Positions 1 through 8,186 of a DNA stretch of 43,111 nt are shown in pieces. The stretch spans positions 1-43,111 of the forward strand of contig QEVD01000027.1 in assembly GCA_003576975.1 (NCBI GenBank). The letters are read 5' to 3'. The stretch comes from Candidatus Zhuqueibacterota bacterium (GTDB lineage Bacteria > Zhuqueibacterota > Zhuqueibacteria > Zhuqueibacterales > Zhuqueibacteraceae). The first letter of the stretch is position 1; each line of letters opens with the position of its first letter. A program made the translations under genes and the position numbers. A model generated the notes under the pieces. That model worked only from the letters and a program-made list of their open reading frames with translations. It made no database searches and was not told the DNA's origin.

Positions 1-391
1 GCAGGCGGGAGTTGAAGCGATCGGCATACGGTTGATTGCCGCGCATGTCATCGATTCGGATATGCAATCTCAAACTGTCGTTTTGCGGATTATAAATCTC
101 CGCGTGCAAGACGCGAAAACTCGACCAATCCGGGTCAAACTTGCTGATCTTCAGTCCCGGATACTTTCCGGAAAATATCTCCAGGCGCAAGCTGTTCCTG
201 CCGTGCATAACGTGATCGGAGTCAAGTGCATACAGTTCGTGGCATTCCCACCGTAATCGATCCAGCTCTTCGTCATGTTCGAAATCGAAGTAAAAGGGTT
301 TTTCTTGCTGACATGAAATAAGCGCGAGCGCGAATACTGCAACGCGGCGCCATTTCTTTTTGCTTCGTATGTTTTGAATCATTGCAATCAT
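1..391 (-). CDS. Lipoprotein, N-terminal part (3' end beyond window)
   Basis: The minus-strand frame opening at the ATG at 391 stays open to the window edge, giving about 130 residues. It starts with a basic stretch (MIAMIQNIRSKKKWRR), a short hydrophobic run and a lipobox-like ALIS-Cys at about residue 27, so I infer a lipid-anchored envelope protein. The part after the Cys has the alternating beta pattern and the FDFE...GRNSLRLEI...YNPQNDSLRLHIRIDD signature of a carbohydrate-binding-like beta-sandwich; this resemblance is remembered, not searched. The ATG overlaps the TGA of the upstream phosphoesterase gene (ATGA, 388-391), so the two are probably translationally coupled. An alternative ATG lies at 382. 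No precise function can be given. Confidence 0.7.
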   Translation of the reverse strand, partial: MIAMIQNIRSKKKWRRVAVFALALISCQQEKPFYFDFEHDEELDRLRWECHELYALDSDHVMHGRNSLRLEIFSGKYPGLKISKFDPDWSSFRVLHAEIYNPQNDSLRLHIRIDDMRGNQPYADRFNSRL

Positions 392-1278
392 TTCGTTCTT
401 TCGCCAAATTCAAACACGACGATTTCCGGCGGCACGCCGAGACGCACGGGGATATCAGTCGTGCCGATGCCGCTGGTGACATAAAGCATTTTACTCCCCT
501 CTTGAAAAAAACCATAAATATGGCCGGGATCAGGCTTGCGTTTGGTCAATTCCCAAAAGAAATCCGGCAAATGAATCTGGCCGCCATGTGTGTCGCCGCT
601 CAACACCAAAACATTTCTCGTCGCAGGAATCGGAGCGTAGACGAGTGACGTATGAGAAAGCAAAATCGTGGGATGCTCACGCGCGATCAAGGAATCGGTC
701 AGCGCCAGATCCGGCTCCAGGCGCGGCCAGCAATCAATGCCGGCGAGTCGCAATATTTTGTCGCCGAACGCTAGATCGACAAAATTATCGCGTAAAAAAC
801 GAACGCGGTGTACATCAGGCGGATCGGCGGAACCGCTGCGGTGGCAAAACATGCAGCTTTGGCGAGAGAAGGAATAATCCGCATCGCCCATTACGGCATA
901 GACGCCGAGTGGCGCCTGCAAACGGCTTAAAAAATCGAACGTGTAACCATAATCATCGCGGCCTCCATGCCATTTCACATAATCACCGGTGAGCAGAATC
1001 ACATCGGGCTGAATGTCATTGAGAATCTCTAAAATACGGTTGCCAATCTTGCCGCCACGCCGATCAAAATGCATGTCGCTAAGATGAACGATCTTTTTCC
1101 CTGCCAATGTTTCAACAAACGCTGGCGCAGAGATGAACAAGCGCCGCACGCGAATGTCGGCATCATCGACAAAAAAATAGCCGCAAAAAAGCAACACCGC
1201 AAGGCCGGCGAAAATGACCGGCAGTGCAGCATGAGGTTTTTGACCGCGCAATAGGCTTTGCTTTAAACTTGCAGCCAT
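388..1278 (-). CDS. Membrane-anchored metallophosphoesterase with non-canonical motifs
   Basis: A 296-residue calcineurin-like metallophosphoesterase of the YkuE/LpxG-like type, with one N-terminal membrane segment (about residues 17-38). Metal-binding motifs are present in order: LSDMH (D68, H70), LTGD (D99), a GNHD-equivalent reading GDAD (131-134), LSH (H209), and a GHTH-equivalent reading GDTH (228-231) followed by GGQ. The usual catalytic His of GNHD is thus Ala, and the first His of GHTH is Asp. A short insert after GDAD contains Cys-Met-Phe-Cys-His (142-146), a CxxCH sequence. The family usually cleaves phosphomonoesters or diesters, often of lipid precursors; the substrate here is unknown. 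I chose the ATG at 1278 over an in-frame TTG at 1287. The stop overlaps the following lipoprotein start (ATGA). Confidence 0.85.
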   Translation of the reverse strand: MAASLKQSLLRGQKPHAALPVIFAGLAVLLFCGYFFVDDADIRVRRLFISAPAFVETLAGKKIVHLSDMHFDRRGGKIGNRILEILNDIQPDVILLTGDYVKWHGGRDDYGYTFDFLSRLQAPLGVYAVMGDADYSFSRQSCMFCHRSGSADPPDVHRVRFLRDNFVDLAFGDKILRLAGIDCWPRLEPDLALTDSLIAREHPTILLSHTSLVYAPIPATRNVLVLSGDTHGGQIHLPDFFWELTKRKPDPGHIYGFFQEGSKMLYVTSGIGTTDIPVRLGVPPEIVVFEFGERTK

Positions 1279-1388
1279 ATCTATCAAATGATGAATTGGT
1301 TCACAAACTCAAGGTCTCAATACCCCAATTTCAGGCATGCTGAAATCTGAGGCCCTGTGGAGGGCAATTAACCCGACTAATTTATATC

Positions 1389-1466
1389 ACCCCAAAGATA
1401 CAAAGACACCAAGAACAATTTGATGACATGACTTTTGTTTCTTCGTGCCATTATGTCTTCATGGTT
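1389..1466. repeat. Imperfect long inverted repeat in intergenic region
   Basis: In the roughly 420-base gap between the phosphoesterase and SulP genes, a purine-rich arm (1389-1414, containing CAAAGACACCAAG) is followed after about 25 bases by a degenerate complementary arm (1438-1466, containing CTTCGTGCCATTATGTC). About two thirds of the positions pair over 28 bases. The sequence resembles the widespread CACAAAGACACAAAGAC-type intergenic inverted repeats of environmental bacteria. The rest of 1279-1704 is AT-rich and presumably holds the divergent promoters; I see no gene there. Confidence 0.5.
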
Positions 1467-1693
1467 AAGAATCTTTCAGAGTTCTATTCGATGCGTGAAA
1501 CGTGCAACGCCTCGAAACATTTTGCAGAGTTTTACCCCACAAGCAGAATTTCCGCAGAAATACCCTGACATCTTTTGTAATCGCTTCAAAAAATTCCTAA
1601 CAATTGTTTAGTAGAAAGAATTCTTTTTGCTTATTTTCGGCAGTTTTTTTCCGGCAACACGCGTTGCCGCTTCTTGTCAGGATGAACCATTTC

Positions 1694-1699
1694 AGGAGA
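1694..1699 (+). promoter_or_regulatory. Ribosome binding site of the SulP gene
   Basis: AGGAGA lies five bases before the ATG at 1705 and fixes the start of the SulP gene. Confidence 0.75.
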
Positions 1700-1704
1700 T
1701 TTAG

Positions 1705-3444
1705 ATGTCATCGCCGCTGCTTCCCAAACTCTTCACCGTCCTCAAAGAGGGGTATTCCCGCAAACAACTGATGCAGGATTTGACAGCCGGCGTTATTGTC
1801 GGCATCATCGCATTGCCTTTAGCTATCGCCTTTGCTATTGCCTCGGGGGTCAAGCCCGAGCAGGGTTTGTACACCGCGATCATTGCCGGCTTTCTGATCT
1901 CCGCGCTAAGCGGCAGCCGCGTGCAAATCGGCGGGCCGACCGGCGCCTTCATCGTGATTGTTTACAGCATCGTGCAACAGCACGGCTATGATGGCTTGGT
2001 CGTTGCCACCTTCATTGCCGGCATTCTCATCATGATCATGGGTTTTGCCAAACTCGGCGCGATCATCAAATACATTCCCTATCCCGTCACCATCGGCTTC
2101 ACGGCCGGCATCGCATTGATCATTTTCTCCGGCCAAATTCGAGATTTCCTCGGCCTGCCCATCGCCGCCATGCCCGCGGAGTTTGTCGAAAAGATTGTTG
2201 TTTATGCGGAAAACATATCGGCGATTAACTCTTCTGCTCTCGGCATCGGCTTGTTGTCGTTAGCCATCATCATCTTCTGGCCAAAAGTGACGCGCCGCGT
2301 GCCCGGCTCGCTGATCGCGATTCTGGTGTCAACCGCGCTGGTTCATCTGCTGCAGTTGCCGGTGGAGACGATCGGCAGCCGGTTCGGCGAGGCTCCGAAT
2401 TCTTTGCCGGCGCCGCAGGTGCCCAACCTGTCGTGGGATTTGATTGTCAAAATGTTCAACTCGGCGGTGACGATCGCACTGCTTGCCGCCATCGAATCGT
2501 TGCTTTCCGCTGTGGTCGCAGACGGCATGCTCGGCACGCGCCACCGTTCGAACATGGAACTTATCGCGCAGGGAGTTGCCAATATTGCTTCACCGATTTT
2601 CGGCGGCATTCCAGCCACAGGCGCGATTGCCCGCACGGCCGCCAATGTCAAAAATGGCGGGCGCACACCAATTGCCGGCATCATTCACGCCCTCACGTTG
2701 TTGCTCATTATGCTGTTCTTCGGCAAATGGGCAGCGTTGATTCCAATGGCCACGCTTGCGGCAATTTTGATCATGGTGTCTTATAACATGAGTGAGTGGC
2801 ATTTATTCGTCAAGCTCTTTCGCAGCCCGGTTAGTGATGTTGCGGTATTGCTGACAACGTTCTTGCTCACGGTGTTGATCGATTTGACGGTCGCGATTCA
2901 AGTCGGTATGGTGTTGGCGGCCTTTCTCTTTATGCGCCGCATGGCGAGCGTAACGGAAGTCGGCTTTATCACTGCGGATTCGTTGCAAGACGACACCCTA
3001 ACCGATGCCGAGCGCGATCTCGCCGATCCCCTGGCTATTTCGAAACGCCAAGTGCCCGCAGGCGTGGAAATCTTTGAGATCAACGGGCCGTTTTTCTTTG
3101 GTGCAACAGATAAATTCAAAGACACAATGCGCCTGGTGGAGAAGCCGCCCAAGGTTTTGATTCTGCGCATGCGCCAGGTGCCGGCCGTCGATGCGACCGG
3201 CTTACGCGCGCTTGAAGATGTTTTCGAGAAAACCAAGAAAGACGGCACGGTGCTCATCCTCTCCGGCATACGCCGCCAGCCGCTGATGGCATTGCGCCGC
3301 ACCGGCCTGCTCGAAAAAATTGGGCGGAATAATGTCTATCGGCACATTGACAAAGCTTTGCAGCATGCCAAAGAGTTGGTGGCGCCGCAGATCGGCGCGC
3401 CGCCGCACGCGGAACACCGGCCTGCAACATTGAGCCACAGTTAG
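1705..3444 (+). CDS. SulP (SLC26-type) inorganic anion transporter with STAS domain
   Basis: A 579-residue SulP-family permease of usual length. The N-terminal membrane domain (about residues 20-400) opens with the family signature [20 protein letters not shown] and continues with [10 protein letters not shown] and a QIGGPTGAF segment, then repeated hydrophobic helices. A C-terminal cytoplasmic STAS domain follows (about 450-555) with the VDATGLRAL loop corresponding to the conserved STAS loop. Members carry sulfate, bicarbonate, C4-dicarboxylates or other anions across the inner membrane, and sequence alone does not settle the substrate. No carbonic anhydrase or sulfate-assimilation gene lies beside it. 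It appears to be transcribed alone: the upstream gene is divergent and the downstream gene convergent. Confidence 0.93.
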   Translation: MSSPLLPKLFTVLKEGYSRKQLMQDLTAGVIVGIIALPLAIAFAIASGVKPEQGLYTAIIAGFLISALSGSRVQIGGPTGAFIVIVYSIVQQHGYDGLVVATFIAGILIMIMGFAKLGAIIKYIPYPVTIGFTAGIALIIFSGQIRDFLGLPIAAMPAEFVEKIVVYAENISAINSSALGIGLLSLAIIIFWPKVTRRVPGSLIAILVSTALVHLLQLPVETIGSRFGEAPNSLPAPQVPNLSWDLIVKMFNSAVTIALLAAIESLLSAVVADGMLGTRHRSNMELIAQGVANIASPIFGGIPATGAIARTAANVKNGGRTPIAGIIHALTLLLIMLFFGKWAALIPMATLAAILIMVSYNMSEWHLFVKLFRSPVSDVAVLLTTFLLTVLIDLTVAIQVGMVLAAFLFMRRMASVTEVGFITADSLQDDTLTDAERDLADPLAISKRQVPAGVEIFEINGPFFFGATDKFKDTMRLVEKPPKVLILRMRQVPAVDATGLRALEDVFEKTKKDGTVLILSGIRRQPLMALRRTGLLEKIGRNNVYRHIDKALQHAKELVAPQIGAPPHAEHRPATLSHS

Positions 3445-3650
3445 GGTTCGCGCCAAAAGGCTTCGATCCCGGCTTGACCGGGCCGGGCGACTCTTGCATA
3501 TCAAGAATCCCTGAAACTCTTCATGCACGGCCAAGCTGTTGCCAAGGCTTTTTCTACCTTAAAGTTTGACCGAATCCGCGATGCATGCGGGTTTGATCAG
3601 GATGCCCATTTACCAGTTGTGTTAGGCACAAAAAATTTTGCACGAGAGCT

Positions 3651-3850
3651 AGGCGGCAACTCCGAAGGAGTGAAATGGTTATAGTCATGCGCACACGCCG
3701 TTTCTGCAAACTCCGAAAGGAGTGTCATATTTGGTTTTCACGATAAAGCCTGCGCCACGTCGATGAAATCTACATGTCACTCCTTACGGAGTTGAGGGCC
3801 GTTCCAGCACGCCGTTTCTATAAACATTGCACTCCTCGCGGAGTTGTGAG
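3651..3850. repeat. Cluster of four short palindromic intergenic repeats
   Basis: Four copies of a short palindrome of the form AACTCC-(2-4 nt)-GGAGT occur in about 190 bases. Two are direct, at 3658-3671 and 3709-3723; two are inverted, at 3779-3793 and 3831-3845. Flanks are shared too: CACGCCGTTTCT precedes the cores near 3695 and 3809, and GTCATATTTGG or its counterpart follows. A full unit therefore appears to be about 40-45 bases. No gene is visible between 3445 and 3952; the repeat cluster is the main content. Spacing is irregular and orientation alternates, so this is a REP-like family and not a CRISPR array. Confidence 0.8.
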
Positions 3851-3952
3851 CGGCCGGCCGTCGAGCTTAAACGACTGACAACCATCGTGCAAAATTCAGG
3901 TTCTATAAATCGCATTTCCGGACAGACACGAATTGGCATGCACCCTCGCGCA

Positions 3953-5023
3953 TCAGTCTTTGAGAATGGGCGTTGCGCTGGCCTGCTGCTGAAAGTGATC
4001 GAGTCTGGGATGCATGATCCTTCGCCAGAGCGGCGGCGCCAGGGCGAGCAGCATCATGCCGGGATAGCCCGTGGGGAGTTGCGGGCTTTCTTCGAAATGG
4101 CGCAAGGTTTGATAACGCCGCAGCGGATGCACATGGTGATCGGCATGGCGTTGCAGCTTGAAGAGAAAATAGTTCGTGACGCGCTGGTCGGCGTTCCAGG
4201 CATGCGCCAGATTCACTTTCTCATAGCGACCGGAGGCAAGCTCGCGTCGTTGCAAACCGTAATGCTCGAGATAATTCACAATTTCCAGTAACGTAAACCC
4301 GACGGCGCTTTGCACAAAAAAATAAAAAACAGCCTGCCAGCCGAATAAACTTCCCAGCATTGCGGCAAACATTACCGGCAAAGCCACAAACCACAGCATG
4401 CGATTGTGATACCCCCAATGTGAATATCCCCGGTGTTGCAAACGCTGTTTTTCTATTCTCCAGGCGTCAAGCCAGCTACGGCTCACCGTGCGAACATAAA
4501 AGGCATACAGCGACTCACCTCTGCGGGCGGTGGCCGGGTCGCGCGGCGTGGCAACATGAACGTGATGGCCGATGAGATGTTCGATATAAAAATGCATGTA
4601 GCTCACCGTCATGAGCAACACGTGTCCCAAGGCTTTCTCAAAAGCATTTTTCTTGTGAAACAACTCATGCGCTACCGTGACGCCAACGCCGCCCGTGGTA
4701 ATCCCGATCGAAAGGGCAAAACCGGCAAGTTCGAATCCGGTTAACGCCTCATGGGTTACCACGTGCGCGCCCCAAATCACCAAACTGATTTGCAGCGGCA
4801 CGTAGAGAAATGTGATCACACGAAACCCGAACTTTTCTGACAAACGCTCCAATGCGTCCGCGTCGAGGTTTGTCCGGTCAGAGCCGATCATCAAATCCAG
4901 CAAAGGGATCAGCCCGAAGGTAATCATCGGCGTCAGATAATAGAAAACCCCGCCAAGCCAATGCCCGAGGATCACGCTCAGCGGAACGACATAAGCCAAA
5001 CTGTAAGGCCAGGGACTCATCAT
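3953..5023 (-). CDS. alkB: AlkB-type membrane alkane/fatty-acid hydroxylase
   Basis: A 356-residue integral-membrane non-haem di-iron hydroxylase. All AlkB histidine boxes are visible: HELFHK (119-124), EHLIGHH with the following HVATPRDPATARRGES (148-170), NYLEHYGL (250-257) and LQRHADHH (290-297). Several hydrophobic helices surround them. AlkB enzymes hydroxylate terminal methyl groups of alkanes using electrons from rubredoxin; no rubredoxin domain is fused and none is encoded nearby, so the electron donor lies elsewhere. The frame is open upstream to 5125, but that extension is not AlkB-like. The paired ATGs at 5023 and 5020 follow GGAGG almost immediately, so 5020 is the more comfortable start. 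The gene stands alone, divergent from the barrel locus. Confidence 0.9.
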   Translation of the reverse strand: MMSPWPYSLAYVVPLSVILGHWLGGVFYYLTPMITFGLIPLLDLMIGSDRTNLDADALERLSEKFGFRVITFLYVPLQISLVIWGAHVVTHEALTGFELAGFALSIGITTGGVGVTVAHELFHKKNAFEKALGHVLLMTVSYMHFYIEHLIGHHVHVATPRDPATARRGESLYAFYVRTVSRSWLDAWRIEKQRLQHRGYSHWGYHNRMLWFVALPVMFAAMLGSLFGWQAVFYFFVQSAVGFTLLEIVNYLEHYGLQRRELASGRYEKVNLAHAWNADQRVTNYFLFKLQRHADHHVHPLRRYQTLRHFEESPQLPTGYPGMMLLALAPPLWRRIMHPRLDHFQQQASATPILKD

Positions 5024-5635
5024 ACCTCCATGATAAAATGAATCATTATTTAGACGCAACGCTGGGAGACGCTTTGTTTCTTTCCGCGACGGTTCAACCG
5101 GAACGCCGTCAGCAAACCCTCGCATCGCTGCTGGTGCGCAGATGCAAAAATATAGAAAACTCCTACGCTATTGCAAAGCGCCCTTTTTGCAGGACTTTCC
5201 GGCGCGAGGGAGCGATGCCAGTGCTTCATTCACCAAAATCACCTCATTACCCAGCTTGACCTGCTGTTCTTTCTTCTCTCCTATTCAACCAACCTCCTGA
5301 TCTGCTCACGCTTTCCGCAGTTTTTGCCCTTACGGTGTATGGTTGAGAGCAAAAGCGTTATTTCAGCGGGTACAACGTTACACTTTTTCTCTCCGCCGAT
5401 TCTGGCATCAGGACTCGATGTCAAAATTATAGAAATGCTTGTAAGGCTGGCGAGTGGATTCCTGCGCTCGACAGCTAGAGATTTTTATCCAACCCCGGAT
5501 TGGTTTCGTCCAATCAATTCAAAAGCCCTTCAAGCTTTGGATTTATCTTCCAATGCTCTCCTCTACAACGATGCTATTTTAAGATTTGTTAACGAAGAGA
5601 GCACTGCAGCCTGTTTATTTTTTGAGGAGACGTGT
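5024..5635. other. Divergent intergenic region before the barrel locus
   Basis: About 610 bases separate the AlkB start from the first barrel gene. A plus frame is open from 5171, but its translation has no signal peptide, low-complexity composition and no recognisable domain, and the real start at 5636 has its own ribosome binding site. I see no gene, hairpin terminator or riboswitch. The promoters of both divergent genes should lie here. Confidence 0.5.
5624..5630 (+). promoter_or_regulatory. Ribosome binding site deciding the barrel-protein start
   Basis: GAGGAGA lies five bases before the ATG at 5636, which directly precedes a classical signal peptide. This argues against the much longer upstream open frame. 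Confidence 0.75.
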
Positions 5636-7486
5636 ATGAAAGCGCCGCAGGACTGTCCGATGATTCTAAAATCTCTCGGAGCCCTGGTTTTTGGTATCCT
5701 TCTGATGACTTCTGTGCAAGCCCGAGGTACAGATGTACGCGGCGAGCAATCCGGCGTCTGGAATCTGGCTGGCAGTCCATACATTGTGACGGGTGACATA
5801 TCCGTGCCTGCAGGAGCAAGCTTGACTATCGAGCCGGGCGTCATTGTGAAATTTTCCGGACCTTACTCCCTGCGCGTCCATGGTGCTTTGCGCGCAGTTG
5901 GCAGCCTGACAGCGCGCATCGTTTTCACCTCCATCAGCGATAATGAATTCGGGGAAGATCGGCCGCGCAATCAGTCCCCCTCCTTCAATGATTGGATTGG
6001 ACTGGTGTTCGCCAATGGCATCGAAGCCGAATCGCATTTAGAGCAATGCATCATCCGTTATTGCCGCAAACCCATTGAATTCGAACAAGGCCAGTCGGTG
6101 TTGGAGAAAATTATCATCTCGGATTGTAGCGCCACAACCCTGGGATTAAATGGAGTTCAGATTCCAATTCAAGATGGCATTCAAGCCACCTATAGCATCA
6201 ACACAGTGGCCGCCACCCCATCCAATTCGCTACAACGTGAGGCCTCGACAGCCGCCACATCGCCAGCCAGCGCCACCTCAGAAGAGCAATTCACCTTCGG
6301 TGAAGTTTCGGCCACCAACTATGCTTTGAAAAATCTGAGCATCTTTGGCTACTTCTCCACGCGTTTTGAGAAAGTCCTGGATGAGCCGAGTGCGGAAAAC
6401 GGACAAACGATAAAAACAGATGCGCCGGCCGAATTTACTTACCCGTTCTTCAATATCATGCTGGAGCATCAGCTTCATCAGCGCTTCAAAATCTTTATCA
6501 ATCTCAATGGTTCCGGCGCCGAAGAAATCCGGGTACAGAATTTTTGGGGTGAATACACGTTTTCCTCCTGGCTGAATTTGCGCCTGGGAAAAATCTATCG
6601 CCGTTTTGGCCTCTATAATGAAATCCTGGATGCCGTGCCTTCTTATTATGGTATTGAGCCGCCGGAATTGTTTGACAGCGATCATTTGCTGATCTCCCGC
6701 ACGACGGCTTTTATGGTATACGGCGCGATGGACGCCGGTCCCGGCATTTTGAATTACAGCGCCAGCACGGATAATGGGGAAGGCAATCCGGTTAAGAACA
6801 CGTTTCCTCTCGGGTATGATGTAAACTACAAACTCGGCGGCGGCGAGTTGGTGTTGGGCACTTCGGGTTACACGTCCGGCGGGCAAACGAATTCCACTTT
6901 GGGCGTCGGCAACGGCGCGCCCCAAAGCGGCGTGCTGCCCTGGATGGTTGTCGATAAATTCTCCATCCTCGGCGGCTATGCCGAAACGCGAATAAAAAAT
7001 CTGACGGTGCAGGCCGAGTATTGGCGCGCCAAACACAATGCACAGCGTGATCCGGCTGCGATCCTGGCGGTTATCAACAATGTTGCGATCAATGCCAATC
7101 AGCTTGCGAGATTTCTCCGGAATCCTGGCCTGGGCGCGACCGAGAACAATGTGGCAACCTCGGCAAAATACAGTATCCATACCTGGTACCTGCGCGCCGG
7201 TTATTCGCTAGAAAGCGCGATCGGAGAATTCGGACCTTACGTGCAGTGGGATTACTACAGCAACCCCGAAACCATTGCCAACAAGGATTTCGGCGGCGAC
7301 AATGAAGCCGGCGTGACGGATGACGGCAAATTCAGCAAAGCCACCCTCGGCCTGGTGTTTCGCCCGATTCCGCAAGTGGCGGTCAAACTTGACGGCAGCT
7401 CTCACTTCCAAAAATTCCACGGTGCGGCGGTCAGGTATTATGATTTGCGCCTCGATGTCTCATATGTTTTTGGGCAATTATTCTAA
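5636..7486 (+). CDS. Outer-membrane porin-like barrel with N-terminal beta-helix-like module
   Basis: 616 residues. A signal peptide (about 1-34) is followed by a module (about 38-185) with the pattern GVWNLAGSPYIVTGDI...PAGASLTIEPGVIVKFSG...RIVFTS...DNEFG, typical of short right-handed beta-helix coils. The same module starts the TonB receptor at 14308. A Ser/Thr/Ala-rich linker (about 195-225) leads to a C-terminal barrel of amphipathic strands (WGEYTFSSWLNLRLGKIYRRFG; LRLDVSYVFGQLF) ending in Phe, as outer-membrane barrels do. The barrel resembles phosphate-selective (OprO/P-like) porins in general pattern, which is inference. A PBP-like gene follows after 67 bases, a common partner of such porins, so the likely role is small-solute or oxyanion uptake. 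Confidence 0.75.
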   Translation: MKAPQDCPMILKSLGALVFGILLMTSVQARGTDVRGEQSGVWNLAGSPYIVTGDISVPAGASLTIEPGVIVKFSGPYSLRVHGALRAVGSLTARIVFTSISDNEFGEDRPRNQSPSFNDWIGLVFANGIEAESHLEQCIIRYCRKPIEFEQGQSVLEKIIISDCSATTLGLNGVQIPIQDGIQATYSINTVAATPSNSLQREASTAATSPASATSEEQFTFGEVSATNYALKNLSIFGYFSTRFEKVLDEPSAENGQTIKTDAPAEFTYPFFNIMLEHQLHQRFKIFINLNGSGAEEIRVQNFWGEYTFSSWLNLRLGKIYRRFGLYNEILDAVPSYYGIEPPELFDSDHLLISRTTAFMVYGAMDAGPGILNYSASTDNGEGNPVKNTFPLGYDVNYKLGGGELVLGTSGYTSGGQTNSTLGVGNGAPQSGVLPWMVVDKFSILGGYAETRIKNLTVQAEYWRAKHNAQRDPAAILAVINNVAINANQLARFLRNPGLGATENNVATSAKYSIHTWYLRAGYSLESAIGEFGPYVQWDYYSNPETIANKDFGGDNEAGVTDDGKFSKATLGLVFRPIPQVAVKLDGSSHFQKFHGAAVRYYDLRLDVSYVFGQLF

Positions 7487-7553
7487 GAGACGCAAACGCC
7501 GCCAGCCGGCTGTGTCAACCAGAGGGATTCGAACATACCTCCCGGAGACGAAT

Positions 7554-8006
7554 ATGTTGTGTGTACGAGGTTATAGAAGACTTGCATTGTGGTGTTTTTT
7601 TGCGTTGGGGATGAGTTGCTGGGCCGCGACTTCAGCCACGGCGCAGATCAGCGTCGTGGTGGCAAAGAACTCCAAAGTGACGATAGACAAGATGACGAAG
7701 GCCGAGGTCAAAAAGATCTTTGCCGGCGTCAAACTCAAATGGAAAGACGGCGGCAAAATTCAGATCATCGATCAGCCCGAGACAGATATCGGCGTTAAAT
7801 TTTACAAAGCCGTGCTGGGAAAGTCTCATATGCAGGTACATAAGCAATGGCTCAAGCTGTTATTGTCTGGCCAGGCTTCCGCGCCGCTGAAGGCGCCTTC
7901 GGACGCCGAGGTGAAAAAAATGGTCAGCCGTCACGCCTATGCCATCGGATATATTGCCGCGAACAATCTGGACGACTCGGTGCGTGAAATTTTGCGCGTT
8001 GACTGA
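7554..8006 (+). CDS. Small phosphate-binding-protein-like (PstS/PBP-like) exported protein
   Basis: 150 residues. A signal peptide ends near ATSATAQ (about residue 32), and then a single domain of the PBP-like type found in PstS homologues begins: ISVVVAKNSKVTIDKMTKAEVKKIFAG, KWKDGGKIQIIDQ, FYKAVLGKS, and GYIAANNLDDSVREILRVD at the end. Only one lobe of a normal two-lobe binding protein is present, with no ABC permease or ATPase nearby. I therefore infer a periplasmic binder or adaptor and not a transporter component. The ATG at 7554 is preceded by CGGAGA. It lies 67 bases behind the barrel gene and 180 before the first TPR gene, probably in one operon. Confidence 0.8.
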   Translation: MLCVRGYRRLALWCFFALGMSCWAATSATAQISVVVAKNSKVTIDKMTKAEVKKIFAGVKLKWKDGGKIQIIDQPETDIGVKFYKAVLGKSHMQVHKQWLKLLLSGQASAPLKAPSDAEVKKMVSRHAYAIGYIAANNLDDSVREILRVD

Positions 8007-8048
8007 GGCGATTGTTCATAAACGTTTGCCGGTCGCCTCTAGCTGTCC

Positions 8049-8100
8049 CGGTTTGCATCTTCATCTGAAACCGCGAATCAGCGCCCGGCGTAACCGGGCG
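8049..8100 (+). other. Two small hairpins between PBP-like and TPR genes
   Basis: CGGTTT (8049-8054) can pair with AAACCG (8068-8073), and CGCCCGG (8082-8088) with CCGGGCG (8094-8100) around a five-base loop. No T-run follows, so these are not classical terminators. They may modulate expression of the downstream TPR genes. Confidence 0.4.
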
Positions 8101-8186
8101 ATATGTTACACCACTGCAATGTGTTAGCGCCGGAGCGCAGCAAACTGGCTGATTATTTTGCAAAACATCGTTTGACGAGGTGAGTA

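Noticed and set aside
3651-3850. Possible CRISPR array
   Set aside because: Units are only about 15 bases at the core, alternate in orientation and have unequal spacing; no cas gene is near.
5024-5125. Upstream extension of the AlkB-type hydroxylase
   Set aside because: The extra residues are not AlkB-like, and GGAGG lies at the inner ATG pair.
5171-5635. In-frame upstream extension (155 codons) of the first barrel protein
   Set aside because: GAGGAGA and a classical signal peptide at 5636 mark the start; the extension has no domain and would bury the signal peptide.
6278-7180. 300-codon open frame antisense to the barrel gene
   Set aside because: It mirrors the codon pattern of the plus-strand gene, has no start signal, and its translation has no recognisable domain, whereas the plus strand encodes clear barrel strands.
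8082-8100. Terminator between the PBP-like and TPR genes
   Set aside because: The hairpin has no T-run and only seven base pairs.
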